Source of the DNA: an uncultured Lachnospiraceae bacterium
GTDB lineage: Bacteria; Bacillota; Clostridia; Lachnospirales; Lachnospiraceae
Direction: 5' to 3'
NCBI GenBank assembly: GCA_902762955.1
Contig: CACWQH010000002.1
Span: 1 to 37,878 of the forward strand
DNA: 37,878 nt
Position numbers and translations under genes: made by a program. Within the stretch, counting starts at the first letter, position 1; every line of letters begins with the position of its first letter. Below the pieces are notes generated by a model. That model saw only the letters and a list, made by a program, of their open reading frames with translations, had not been told where the DNA came from and searched no databases. Below are positions 16,138 to 23,924 of the stretch, piece after piece.

Positions 16138-17463
16138 TTAATAAACTCTTATTGCCTTACATGGCGTGCTGTAATACATATTTGAAACTATAATTCCGGT
16201 CTTTTCCGTACTTGCATGAACAACCTGTCCGCCACCTATATAAAGAGCAGCATGTCCGATAGTTGTTCCTCCGTTTTTATAAAAGATTATATCTCCGGGA
16301 GCTACTTCAGATAAGCTTACCTCTGTTCCGCAGTTAGCCTGTGCTGAAGATGAATGCGGAAGGTATACACCAAAGTTAGCATATACACTCATTGTAAAAC
16401 CTGAACAGTCAGTTCCATCAGTAAGACTTGATCCACCGTAAACATATGGATTACCAACAAACTGAAGTGCAAAATTACAAACATTCTGAGCATTCGGATT
16501 TACTGCAGGTGCAGGTGATAAGGCAGGAGCTTCTGTTGCAGCCGCAGTTGTTGGTGCTGCAGTAGTTGAAGCTGCCGTTGTTTGTGCAGCCGTTGTCTGA
16601 CTGTCATTATTTTTTGCTGTCTGAGTTGTAGCTGCTGTTGTTGAATCCTCCTTAGCTGTCTCAGTTGTATTTTCCTCAACATTTACCGCAACAGCCTTGC
16701 TTGTCCTATATGAAATGCTTATGTATTCGTTCTTAACATATCCACTAAGTCCCGCATCGACTTCAACCTTAGTCCATGCATCTCCCTGACTTACAATTCC
16801 ATACTCTTCGCCGCCTGTCAAAAGTGTAAGACATTCACTGTCCTCGCTATCGCTCTGTCTTAAACGAAGTGTAGTTGCATTTACTACAGCAACCTTCTGG
16901 AGATTATTTTCAGCATATGTTTTTGCATCGTTTCCAAAAGCTAAAAATTCATTTTTTATGTATCCGTCACAGTTTCCTGATTTAATATGAGACCATTCCG
17001 AACCCTTTTCAACAATTGTTACAAGTCCGCCGTTATTTATGATACCAACTTTATTGGAATTAACATCGGCATCCTTTCTAATATTAACCTGTCCACCGGT
17101 TGTAACGATTGCCTTATTGGAAAAATCAATATAAAGACCACTTGCTGCTTTAGTCTCCTGCTTTTCTTTTTCCTCACTATCTTTATCTTCATCAGCATCT
17201 GCCAATTTTATTCCAAGTATCTCATCAAGCGCTGAAGTAGAATTAAAAGCTATATATCTGTCAAGTGCCGAAGAAATACTTACATTAGAATCACTATACA
17301 AAACTTCCGGAACAACATCCGGCTCATCTACTACCGTTTCTAAGGCTTCATTATTGTCAATCACATCATTTTCAGCTGCTTTTACATCAGCAAAACCGTA
17401 AAAGCAAACACCGAGTCCCATTGCAGCAGCAAAAGCAACGTACTTTTTTAATGTTTTCTTCAT
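16138..17463 (-). CDS. Secreted SH3-domain NlpC/P60 peptidoglycan hydrolase
   Basis: A 441-residue exported wall endopeptidase, expected to cleave gamma-D-Glu-diamino acid bonds. In order: signal peptide (1 to about 30, KKTLKKYVAFAAAMGLGVCF, cleavage near VKAA-EN), an acidic region, two bacterial SH3 domains (about 120-175 and 185-250) for wall binding, a low-complexity Thr/Ala/Gln linker (about 263-320), and the NlpC/P60 domain. Catalytic Cys353 (DGTDCSGF), His404 (IGHAALYIG) and a third polar residue His416 (VVHAS) are all present, so the enzyme looks active. It is monocistronic, with a terminator behind it and a WalR-type direct repeat with promoter in front. Confidence 0.93.
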   Translation of the reverse strand: MKKTLKKYVAFAAAMGLGVCFYGFADVKAAENDVIDNNEALETVVDEPDVVPEVLYSDSNVSISSALDRYIAFNSTSALDEILGIKLADADEDKDSEEKEKQETKAASGLYIDFSNKAIVTTGGQVNIRKDADVNSNKVGIINNGGLVTIVEKGSEWSHIKSGNCDGYIKNEFLAFGNDAKTYAENNLQKVAVVNATTLRLRQSDSEDSECLTLLTGGEEYGIVSQGDAWTKVEVDAGLSGYVKNEYISISYRTSKAVAVNVEENTTETAKEDSTTAATTQTAKNNDSQTTAAQTTAASTTAAPTTAAATEAPALSPAPAVNPNAQNVCNFALQFVGNPYVYGGSSLTDGTDCSGFTMSVYANFGVYLPHSSSAQANCGTEVSLSEVAPGDIIFYKNGGTTIGHAALYIGGGQVVHASTEKTGIIVSNMYYSTPCKAIRVY

Positions 17464-17487
17464 TAAAACGCCTCCATCTGTTTTTTA

Positions 17488-17515
17488 TTTATACTAATAG
17501 ATAATTCAAATACAA
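17488..17515 (-). promoter_or_regulatory. Probable promoter of the NlpC/P60 gene
   Basis: Minus-strand TTGTAT (17515-17510), 16-nt spacer, TATAAA (17493-17488). The -35 lies 3 nt downstream of the TGTAAC direct repeat, a usual position for an activator site. Confidence 0.45.
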
Positions 17516-17518
17516 AAT

Positions 17519-17535
17519 GTTACAAAAATGTTACA
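17519..17535 (-). promoter_or_regulatory. WalR (YycF)-type direct repeat
   Basis: Minus strand reads TGTAAC-ATTTT-TGTAAC. This fits the published WalR consensus of two TGTWAH hexamers spaced by 5 nt exactly. The site is upstream of a cell-wall hydrolase, the class of gene WalRK controls in Firmicutes. The match is read directly; regulation is inferred. Confidence 0.55.
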
Positions 17536-17651
17536 ATAATTATCTATAGTATATCAAGTTAACATAATGTTGTCAACCATAATTTAGTAAAAAAGCCCAT
17601 TTTATATAATAATCGGCATTTTTTCGCAAATCTTTACATTTTTTTAGGAAT

Positions 17652-17679
17652 AAAAAAATGGAGCATATTAAATGCTCCA
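17652..17679 (-). terminator. Terminator after the YjfB-like gene
   Basis: Hairpin TGGAGCAT...ATGCTCCA (arms 17672-17679 and 17659-17666) followed on the minus strand by seven T (17658-17652). Confidence 0.88.
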
Positions 17680-17700
17680 TAAATCAATCACAATATCACA

Positions 17701-17892
17701 CTATAAACGAATATCAATATTACCGCCTATATTAGGGTTGATTGAACGCTCCATCATCTGCGTAATCATATCACCATTGGTTTCAACTGAATCCAATGAT
17801 TTCTTAAGCATAGCAATATCTATAGCATTCATATTCTTTGTATCTGTAATTTGAAAACCTATACCTGAATTACCAAGAGAACTAATATTCAT
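17701..17892 (-). CDS. YjfB-like putative motility protein
   Basis: A 63-residue protein of the YjfB family, small proteins associated with motility loci in Firmicutes; the molecular role is not known. The signature is visible in the conserved C-terminus ERSINPNIGGNIDIRL and the central IAMLKKSLDSVETNGDMI helix. The ATG at 17892 is chosen because AAGGAG lies 8 nt upstream, in preference to an in-frame GTG at 17901. It has its own promoter and terminator, so it forms a small single-gene unit. Confidence 0.82.
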   Translation of the reverse strand: MNISSLGNSGIGFQITDTKNMNAIDIAMLKKSLDSVETNGDMITQMMERSINPNIGGNIDIRL

Positions 17893-17953
17893 ATCCTGCA
17901 CTCCTTATATATAAACAAAAACCGCAAACTTATCCAATAATAGTATTTTTATC

Positions 17954-17982
17954 ATTATACTATCTAAATCATTTTTCCGCAA
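17954..17982 (-). promoter_or_regulatory. Promoter of the YjfB-like gene
   Basis: Minus-strand TTGCGG (17982-17977), 17-nt spacer, perfect TATAAT (17959-17954). Predicted start near 17947, about 55 nt before the ATG. A sigma-A type element; no sigma-D (TAAA / GCCGATAA) sequence is seen. Confidence 0.6.
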
Positions 17983-18022
17983 GTGGTTTTTTAATTTTTT
18001 ACCATTTATTTTTTACTGAATT

Positions 18023-18745
18023 TCATTCCCGGTTTAGGTACGTCTTACACACAGCTTCAGTTATTGCAACTGCCAGCTCATCCTGATACTTTTCATCTAC
18101 AAGCTTACGTGTTTCTTCGGGACAGCTTAAAAAACCACATTCTATTATAACTGCCGGACAGGCACTTTTCCTCAATATGTAATAGTCATCATTTGCTTTA
18201 ATCTTCCTGTTGTTTTCCTTATCCACAGTCTGTTTAATCTCGGTTTGAATTCCCTCTGCAAGCTTTCTGCTTTCATCTGAGCCACTATAGTAAAAAACCT
18301 GAGCCCCCTTTACATTTGTATCCTTGTAGCTGTTTTGATGTATGCTTATCAGAAGATCTGCACCGCTTCCGTTAACAAGCTCCATACGGTTTATCATATC
18401 TGATTTTTTCTTATTTGTGGCTCCTGTCTCTGCAAGACATATATCGCTGTCTCTTGTAAGGATAACCTTTATCCCCTTTCCCTCGAGTCTTTGTTTTAGC
18501 TTTAACGCAATCGCAAGGTTGACATCCTTTTCCATTATGCCATCCTTGCTCACCTTTCCGGGATCATTACCTCCGTGTCCGGCATCTATTACTACAACCA
18601 TCTCCTCATCTTTTGTTTCGGCACCGCTAAAATACACAAAGCAGTTTATCAGCATAAGTGAAAAAAATACCAGCATTCCAAGAAACGTCCTTTTTTTACG
18701 TTTTTTGAAATGCTGATTAATTATATCTACATTATTCCTTTTCAA
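18023..18745 (-). CDS. N-acetylmuramoyl-L-alanine amidase, CwlD-like
   Basis: Zinc amidase of the Amidase_3 family that cuts the bond between MurNAc and the peptide stem. The 240-residue protein has a basic N-terminus, one membrane anchor (about 20-40, FLGMLVFFSLMLINCFVYF), and the catalytic domain with the zinc ligands in VVVIDAGHGGNDPG (His57), GIMEKDVNLAIA (Glu72) and LLISIHQNSY, plus the catalytic Glu in PAVIIECGFLSCPEE. Size and single anchor resemble CwlD, which makes muramic delta-lactam in spore cortex, but nothing else here points to sporulation. The start is TTG 18745 preceded by GAGGTG; the next in-frame ATG would remove the anchor. Confidence 0.88.
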   Translation of the reverse strand: MKRNNVDIINQHFKKRKKRTFLGMLVFFSLMLINCFVYFSGAETKDEEMVVVIDAGHGGNDPGKVSKDGIMEKDVNLAIALKLKQRLEGKGIKVILTRDSDICLAETGATNKKKSDMINRMELVNGSGADLLISIHQNSYKDTNVKGAQVFYYSGSDESRKLAEGIQTEIKQTVDKENNRKIKANDDYYILRKSACPAVIIECGFLSCPEETRKLVDEKYQDELAVAITEAVCKTYLNRE

Positions 18746-18845
18746 TTAAAAGCACCTCAATAATCATATATTATCAGATTATGCTTTTAATTATTTAAAT
18801 ATTACACGAGGATATCCGCCGCAGTCATCAATCCGGATATTATAA

Positions 18846-19616
18846 TCATTCCAGATTATGTTCCATCTGCATCTTTTGCCTTTCTTCCTTCATAGCTTCA
18901 ATTATGGTATTTCTGGCTTCAATTGCATCGTTCTTTGTCGCAGGCTCCACATCCTTTAACACATAATCAATGCCCATCTGCTCATACTTTGTCTTACCCA
19001 TATCATGGTAAGGAAGAACGTCCAATGCCTTAATATGTTTAAAGTGAGCAAGAAATGTTCCGAGTCTTTTTAGATATTCGGGAATAAGCGTAATTCCCGG
19101 AACAACCACATGTCTTATCCATATTTCCTTTTCCTGCTCGTCTAAAAACTTAAGGAAGTCAAATATATTATCACAAGGCTGCTTGGTAAGTTCGAGATGT
19201 TCCTTTGGGTCTATATGTTTTATATCAAGCATGATAAGATCTGTCGATTTCATAAGTCTTTCATACTTGGCAAGAGTTTCGGGGTTATCCCTTCTAAACA
19301 TTATTCCGGAGGTATCAAGGCATGTATGGATTCCCTTTTCTTTAGCCTTTTCAAAAAGCTCGATAAGAAAATCTATCTGAACCAAAGGCTCACCACCTGT
19401 TACGGTTATTCCGCCCTTTTTATAAAATTCCTTATATCCGTCATAATCCTTAAGTATCTCATCCGGTGTCATTTTAGTCGCACCCGTTGCTTCCCATGTA
19501 TCCGGATTGTGACAATACTTACATCTCATTGGACAACCCTTGACAAATACTACATATCTTGTGCCGGGTCCGTCAACGGTTCCAAAAGTTTCTATTGAAT
19601 GAATTAAGCCTTCCAT
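18846..19616 (-). CDS. pflA: Pyruvate formate-lyase activating enzyme
   Basis: Radical SAM enzyme that installs the glycyl radical on PFL. The 256-residue protein has the iron-sulfur motif CPMRCKYC (Cys28, Cys32, Cys35), the preceding GTVDGPGTRYVVFVKG typical of PFL activases, the SAM-binding TVTGGEPLVQ, and the later LDIKHIDPKEH and HVVVPGIT blocks. ATG 19616 follows a GGAAG-type site. It lies behind a strong terminator that closes the pfl operon and has its own extended -10 promoter, so its expression can be uncoupled from the PFL subunits. Confidence 0.96.
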   Translation of the reverse strand: MEGLIHSIETFGTVDGPGTRYVVFVKGCPMRCKYCHNPDTWEATGATKMTPDEILKDYDGYKEFYKKGGITVTGGEPLVQIDFLIELFEKAKEKGIHTCLDTSGIMFRRDNPETLAKYERLMKSTDLIMLDIKHIDPKEHLELTKQPCDNIFDFLKFLDEQEKEIWIRHVVVPGITLIPEYLKRLGTFLAHFKHIKALDVLPYHDMGKTKYEQMGIDYVLKDVEPATKNDAIEARNTIIEAMKEERQKMQMEHNLE

Positions 19617-19675
19617 AATAATCTTCCTCTCAATACTTCATATGCTAACTTCATAGTCGCTTTTTTCCTGCACTT

Positions 19676-19684
19676 ATTATACCA
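19676..19684 (-). promoter_or_regulatory. Extended -10 promoter of pflA
   Basis: Minus-strand TGGTATAAT (19684-19676), an extended -10 element (TGn-TATAAT); no good -35 hexamer is seen. It is located between the grcA terminator and the pflA start. Confidence 0.5.
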
Positions 19685-19732
19685 CGAAAGCATATTATAA
19701 TTCCATACTAAAATCAAATATAGCTGCTAGAC

Positions 19733-19763
19733 AAAAAAAGAGACCGGCAAAACACCGGTCTCT
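19733..19763 (-). terminator. Terminator of the pfl operon
   Basis: Hairpin AGAGACCGG / CCGGTCTCT (arms 19755-19763 and 19739-19747) with a 7-nt loop, followed on the minus strand by a T-run (19738-19733). It lies 23 nt after the glycyl-radical subunit gene. Confidence 0.92.
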
Positions 19764-19786
19764 AATTGATAAACCTAAATCACTGA

Positions 19787-20026
19787 TTAAAGTGACTCAT
19801 GGAATGTACGTGAGATAACATCAGCCTGCTGCTCAGGAGTAAGCTTGATGAAGTTAACAGCATATCCTGAAACACGGATAGTAAGCTGTGGGTAGTTCTC
19901 AGGATGCTTCTGTGCATCAATTAATGTATCTCTGTTATATACATTAACATTTAAGTGATATCCACCTTTTTCTACATATCCATCTAACATTCCAACTAAG
20001 TTATCAATCTGCTGTGTACTAGCCAT
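19787..20026 (-). CDS. grcA: Glycyl-radical subunit of split pyruvate formate-lyase (GrcA/YfiD-like)
   Basis: A 79-residue protein equal to the C-terminal glycyl-radical domain of PFL. It contains [23 protein letters not shown] in continuous order and the radical motif RVSGYAVNF, with Gly54 as the radical site, and ends in the family-typical [11 protein letters not shown]. In E. coli such a protein (YfiD) is a spare part for oxygen-damaged PFL. Here the PFL core gene two positions upstream stops exactly where this domain begins, so this protein is probably an obligate subunit rather than a spare. AGGAGG precedes the ATG. PflA (gene downstream) would activate it. Confidence 0.92.
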   Translation of the reverse strand: MASTQQIDNLVGMLDGYVEKGGYHLNVNVYNRDTLIDAQKHPENYPQLTIRVSGYAVNFIKLTPEQQADVISRTFHESL

Positions 20027-20059
20027 TATATTATATCCTCCTTTTCGAAATTTAATATA

Positions 20060-20275
20060 TTAGTTATTCTCTTCAAATGCATCGTCTATGCCATCGTGAA
20101 GTGTAGGAACACTACATGCAAGATTGCCTTTTGCACAGTCCAGACATCCAAGGGTTTCAACCTCTTTACCTTCCTGATTAGGGTCATAGGACACATTGAT
20201 GTGTCCATGTCCCTTTTCAACCATGCCATCTAACATTGCGACGATGTCTTCTACATTGTTTAAACCATTATCCAT
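20060..20275 (-). CDS. Cys-rich small protein paralogous to the N-terminal part of the glycyl-radical subunit
   Basis: A 71-residue protein between the PFL core and the glycyl-radical subunit. Its first half, VEDIVAMLDGMVEKGHGHINV, aligns with [21 protein letters not shown] of the neighbour, so it is a partial duplicate of the domain start. Its second half is different: the glycyl-radical loop is missing and replaced by a segment with three cysteines (GCLDCAKGNLACS) and an acidic end. It therefore cannot carry the radical. A role in assembly, activation or protection of the split enzyme is inferred only from position and homology. ATG 20275 has AAGGAT upstream; TTG 20278 is an alternative. 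Confidence 0.8.
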   Translation of the reverse strand: MDNGLNNVEDIVAMLDGMVEKGHGHINVSYDPNQEGKEVETLGCLDCAKGNLACSVPTLHDGIDDAFEENN

Positions 20276-20301
20276 CAAATCAATCCTTTTTACTGTTAAT
20301 C

Positions 20302-22365
20302 TTAAAGCTTAAGGTCAACATCAAGGTCACCTGCGAATACCTGATCTTCCTTACCAAGAGCTCCAGGGATGATTGAGAATGTATTTGAAATACCATCCTG
20401 TGAATCCATATATGGAAGCTTAGCTACTGAAGAAAGTGAAGCTATCGCACCATGAGTATCTCTTCTATGCATTGGGTTAGCACCAGGAGCAAATGGTTCA
20501 CCATGCTTTCTACCGCAAGGAGTATCACCTGTATTCTTACCATAAGTTACGTTTGAAGTAATTGTAAGAATTGACATTGTTGGGAAGCCGTTTCTATATA
20601 CATGATGCTTTCTTAACTTATGCATAAATGTTGAAACAAGGCTTGCTGCAATCTTATCAACTCTGTCATCATTGTTACCATACTTAGGGAAGTCACCTTC
20701 TGTCTCATAACTTGTAACGATTCCCTGCTCATTTCTTATACACTTAACCTTAGCATACTTGATAGCTGAAAGTGAGTCTGCTACAACTGAAAGTCCTGCA
20801 AGTCCGGTTGCGAAGTATCTCTTTACATCTCTGTCATGAAGAGCCATCTGGATTCTCTCATAAGCATACTTATCATGCATGTAGTGAATGATGTTAAGTG
20901 CACTTACATAAACCTTAGCAAGCCATTCCATCATATCATCAAATTTCTCCATAACCTCATCATAATCAAGGTACTCTGAAGTGATTGGTCTGTACTTAGG
21001 AGCAACCTGTACACCTGTACACTCATCAACACCACCGTTGATAGCGTAAAGTAAACACTTAGCAAGGTTAGCTCTTGCTCCGAAGAACTGCATATCCTTA
21101 CCGATTCTCATTGAAGATACGCAACATGCGATACCATAATCATCACCGTGAACAGGTCTCATTAAGTCATCATTCTCATACTGGATTGATGAAGACTTGA
21201 TTGACATCTTAGCACAGTACTGCTTCCAGTTGATAGGAAGTCTTGTTGACCAGAGAACTGTCAGGTTTGGCTCAGGTGCAGTACCTAAGTTATCAAGAGT
21301 GTTAAGGTAACGGAAGCTCATCTTTGTAACAAGTGTACGTCCGTCTACACCCATACCGCCAAGTGACTCGGTAACCCATACAGGATCGCCTGCAAAGATT
21401 GAGTTATACTCAGGAGTTCTTGCGAACTTAACGCATCTTAACTTCATTACGAAGTGGTCAACGAATTCCTGAATCTGCTCCTCAGTAAATGTACCGTTCT
21501 TAAGATCTCTTTCTGCATAGATATCAAGGAAAGTAGAAGTACGTCCAAGTGACATAGCTGCACCGTTCTGCTCCTTAACTGCTCCAAGATAACCAAAGTA
21601 TAAGAATTGGATAGCTTCCTGAACATTCTTAGCAGGCTTTGAAATATCAATGCCATAGAATGAAGCCATCTTCTTTAATTCCTGTAATGCACGAATCTGC
21701 TCTGCAATTTCTTCCTTGCCTCTTATAACGTCATCAGTGTAAACAGTACCAAATGATTCCTTTTGAATCTTCTTGTCTTCAATAAGGAAATCTATACCAT
21801 AAAGAGCAACTCTTCTGTAGTCACCGATGATACGTCCACGTCCATAAGCATCAGGAAGACCGGTAATGATGTGGTTTGTACGACATCTTCTGATCTCATC
21901 ATCATAAACATCAAATACACCTGCGTTATGAGTCTTTCTGTGAGTAGTGAAGAACTCAACTATCTCAGGATCAACCTTATAGCCGTTATCTTCACAAGCC
22001 TTCATAGCCATACGGATACCACCGTATACGTTCATACCTCTCTTGAAAGGTTTGTCAGTCTGGAAACCAACGATTTTTTCCTTACTCTTATCCAGGTAAC
22101 CTGCCTGATGTGAAGTAAGAGTAGATACAACCTTAGTATCCATATCTAAAACTCCGCCTGCTTCTCTTTCTTTCTTGGAAAGATCAAGAACCATCTGCCA
22201 TAAATCCTTAGTATCCTGTGTAGGTCCTGCCAGGAAAGAATCATCACCCTCATATGGAGTATAGTTTCTCTGAATGAAATCTCTAACCTCAACCTCTTTC
22301 TGCCACTTTCCGCCTACAAATCCATCCCAGCTGTCTGTCTCAAGTGCATCCATTTTTAACAACAT
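20302..22365 (-). CDS. pflB: Pyruvate formate-lyase core subunit, lacking the glycyl-radical domain
   Basis: Non-oxidative cleavage of pyruvate plus CoA to acetyl-CoA and formate. The 687-residue protein has the PFL landmarks in order: [10 protein letters not shown] near the start, [23 protein letters not shown] (about 168-190) in continuous order, the active-site cysteines Cys414-Cys415 in [17 protein letters not shown], and [20 protein letters not shown] near the C-terminus. Normal PFL is about 750 residues and ends with the RVSGYAV radical domain; here the chain stops after [23 protein letters not shown], just before that domain. The missing part is encoded by 19787-20026. ATG 22365 follows AGGAGG. 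The gene is first in the operon behind a strong promoter with GTATAC operators. Confidence 0.95.
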   Translation of the reverse strand: MLLKMDALETDSWDGFVGGKWQKEVEVRDFIQRNYTPYEGDDSFLAGPTQDTKDLWQMVLDLSKKEREAGGVLDMDTKVVSTLTSHQAGYLDKSKEKIVGFQTDKPFKRGMNVYGGIRMAMKACEDNGYKVDPEIVEFFTTHRKTHNAGVFDVYDDEIRRCRTNHIITGLPDAYGRGRIIGDYRRVALYGIDFLIEDKKIQKESFGTVYTDDVIRGKEEIAEQIRALQELKKMASFYGIDISKPAKNVQEAIQFLYFGYLGAVKEQNGAAMSLGRTSTFLDIYAERDLKNGTFTEEQIQEFVDHFVMKLRCVKFARTPEYNSIFAGDPVWVTESLGGMGVDGRTLVTKMSFRYLNTLDNLGTAPEPNLTVLWSTRLPINWKQYCAKMSIKSSSIQYENDDLMRPVHGDDYGIACCVSSMRIGKDMQFFGARANLAKCLLYAINGGVDECTGVQVAPKYRPITSEYLDYDEVMEKFDDMMEWLAKVYVSALNIIHYMHDKYAYERIQMALHDRDVKRYFATGLAGLSVVADSLSAIKYAKVKCIRNEQGIVTSYETEGDFPKYGNNDDRVDKIAASLVSTFMHKLRKHHVYRNGFPTMSILTITSNVTYGKNTGDTPCGRKHGEPFAPGANPMHRRDTHGAIASLSSVAKLPYMDSQDGISNTFSIIPGALGKEDQVFAGDLDVDLKL

Positions 22366-22422
22366 TTCTTTGTTTTCCTCCTTTTATTTTACTTTCGTTC
22401 TTACTCGAAATTATCGTGTCGT

Positions 22423-22437
22423 GTATACATTGTATAC
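22423..22437. promoter_or_regulatory. Double GTATAC operator in the pfl leader
   Basis: Two copies of the palindrome TGTATACA (GTATAC cores at 22423-22428 and 22432-22437), centre to centre 9 nt apart. They lie about 20-35 nt downstream of the predicted pfl transcription start, where a bound repressor would block transcription. Confidence 0.55.
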
Positions 22438-22462
22438 AAGGATAACTTCTGTAGATGCCTAT

Positions 22463-22491
22463 ATTATAAGGTTAAATTGTATACACGTCAA
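22463..22491 (-). promoter_or_regulatory. Promoter of the pfl operon
   Basis: Minus-strand TTGACG (22491-22486), 17-nt spacer, perfect TATAAT (22468-22463). A GTATAC palindrome (22479-22484) sits in the spacer next to the -35, so a bound protein would directly hinder RNA polymerase. Confidence 0.8.
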
Positions 22492-22532
22492 CTTCATAAA
22501 AGCATTTTTTTGTACTTTTTTCAGTACACTAT

Positions 22533-22549
22533 TTGTATACTGTATACAA
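22533..22549. promoter_or_regulatory. Upstream palindromic operator TTGTATACTGTATACAA
   Basis: A perfect 17-bp palindrome centred on T22541 with two overlapping GTATAC cores (22535-22540, 22542-22547). It lies about 80 nt upstream of the pfl start and about 22 nt before the -35 of the divergent DUF1858 gene, so it could serve both promoters. The shape TTGTATACAA is compatible with GntR-family or similar dimeric regulators; I cannot name the protein. Confidence 0.55.
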
Positions 22550-22570
22550 TTTTAATAAATAACATTCTAA

Positions 22571-22600
22571 TAGACATTTATATAGAGTTTGTGTTATACT
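22571..22600 (+). promoter_or_regulatory. Probable promoter of the DUF1858 gene
   Basis: TAGACA (22571-22576), 18-nt spacer, TATACT (22595-22600), about 60 nt before the ATG and divergent from the pfl promoter. Confidence 0.45.
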
Positions 22601-22667
22601 TATCAATGTTTGGAAAACTACTTATTAATATGTAAGAATTATCTTACTCAAGGAGGTATATAATATA

Positions 22668-22886
22668 ATGGCAAAACAAGTAACTAAAGACATGTTAATC
22701 TACGAAATACTTGAAATCGATCCGGGCAATGCCGCAATCCTTATGGCATCCGGTATGCATTGTGTAGGCTGTCCGTCTTCTGCGATGGAATCTCTGGAGG
22801 ATGCCTGCATGGTTCACGGTATGGACGTAGATGATGTAATTTATTCTATAAACGAGTATCTTGAAAGAAAAGAAGCAGCAGTTTAA
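22668..22886 (+). CDS. DUF1858 / hybrid-cluster-protein-associated redox disulfide protein
   Basis: A 72-residue protein that is almost entirely one DUF1858 domain, named for its association with hybrid cluster (prismane) proteins. Visible signature: VTKDMLIYEILEIDPGNAAILMASGMHCVGCPSS with a CxxC pair (Cys32 and Cys35), then an AMESLEDACMVHGMDVDDVIYSINEYL helical end. A redox or metal role is suggested by the CxxC, but biochemical function is unknown. AAGGAGG precedes the ATG. It is divergent from the pfl operon and shares its operator region, and is followed 30 nt later by the BI-1 family gene. Confidence 0.9.
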   Translation: MAKQVTKDMLIYEILEIDPGNAAILMASGMHCVGCPSSAMESLEDACMVHGMDVDDVIYSINEYLERKEAAV

Positions 22887-22916
22887 TTATTTATGATTTT
22901 ATAAGGAGGTTATACT

Positions 22917-23891
22917 ATGAATTTAAAAAATGACGACAGCAACAATTATAACCAGCAGGGTGGTTACAATTTGAACGGCAACTACTCAAACGGCTATAAT
23001 AATATGAACGACAATTATAACAACGGCTATAATAATGGTTATAATGCAAATAGTTACAATGCAAATAGTTACAATACTAATGCTAACTTTACCCAGAATA
23101 ATTATAATCCGGGCAATGGCGGTTATAACAATTACAACAGCAACTATGCAGCAAATCAGAACCTTTTTAACGGTATGAGTAATTCCTACATGGCAGGAAA
23201 TAACGTAACCTATCAGCAGGTTCAAAGTTCATATGCCAATGCTGAGAGAATATCAGATGAGAAATTCAATATGATTCTCGGTGGCTGCCTGCTTTGGGGA
23301 TTTTTAATCAACTGTGTACTTTGTACGGTATTTAGTGATTCTATTGTTACATTAGCCATAAACAATTATGTATTATTCCTGATATCATATTTTGTACTTG
23401 TTATAGCAGGAAGTGTTATGGTTAATAAATCCGATAATCCTGTTGTAAGCTTTATAGGCTATAACCTTATAGTTATTCCTATAGGTATGATAATTTCAAT
23501 GTCCCTTTCAATTTATGTTTCAGCAGGTTATGCAAGCATAATACCTGTGGCATTTGGAATTACGGCAGTAGTAACGCTTACAATGATGCTTCTTTCTTCA
23601 TTTTTCCCTGATTTCTTTGCAAGCAACACTATGGGAAAAATACTTGGTATAACACTTCTTGTTACTATTATAATTGAATTAATTCTCTTAATCACAGGAG
23701 CAGGAAGTCTTGGAATAATTGATTATATAGTAGTTTTGATTTTCTGTGGCTATATCGGTTACGACTGGGCTAAGGCAAATATGGGTGAAAAGACCGTAGA
23801 CAAGGCTGTTGATGCAGCTGCCATGCTTTATGTAGATATAGCAAATCTCTTCTTAAGAATTATGAGAATCCTTGCAAGAGCACAGAGATAA
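22917..23891 (+). CDS. Bax inhibitor-1 (BI-1/YccA) family membrane protein with Asn/Tyr-rich N-terminal tail
   Basis: A 324-residue protein in two parts. Residues 1 to about 100 are low-complexity, dominated by Asn, Tyr and Gly (repeats such as NNGYN and NSYNAN). Residues about 118-320 form some seven hydrophobic segments and end in AAMLYVDIANLFLRIMRILA, the typical C-terminus of BI-1 proteins, with YIGYDWAKA before it. BI-1 family members such as YetJ are pH-sensitive calcium leak channels. The prion-like tail, predicted to be cytosolic, is unusual in length. GGAGG precedes the ATG. It is probably co-transcribed with the DUF1858 gene. Confidence 0.85.
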   Translation: MNLKNDDSNNYNQQGGYNLNGNYSNGYNNMNDNYNNGYNNGYNANSYNANSYNTNANFTQNNYNPGNGGYNNYNSNYAANQNLFNGMSNSYMAGNNVTYQQVQSSYANAERISDEKFNMILGGCLLWGFLINCVLCTVFSDSIVTLAINNYVLFLISYFVLVIAGSVMVNKSDNPVVSFIGYNLIVIPIGMIISMSLSIYVSAGYASIIPVAFGITAVVTLTMMLLSSFFPDFFASNTMGKILGITLLVTIIIELILLITGAGSLGIIDYIVVLIFCGYIGYDWAKANMGEKTVDKAVDAAAMLYVDIANLFLRIMRILARAQR

Positions 23892-23924
23892 TAAGCAATT
23901 AAATTTACAAGGAGAACCTTTACA

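Noticed and set aside
18023-18745. Firm assignment of the amidase as sporulation gene cwlD
   Set aside because: Domain and size fit, but no other sporulation gene is nearby, so only CwlD-like is claimed.
22423-22549. Rex operator at the pfl promoter
   Set aside because: The repeated core is GTATAC, not TTGTGAAA/TTTCACAA; no Rex-like half sites were found.
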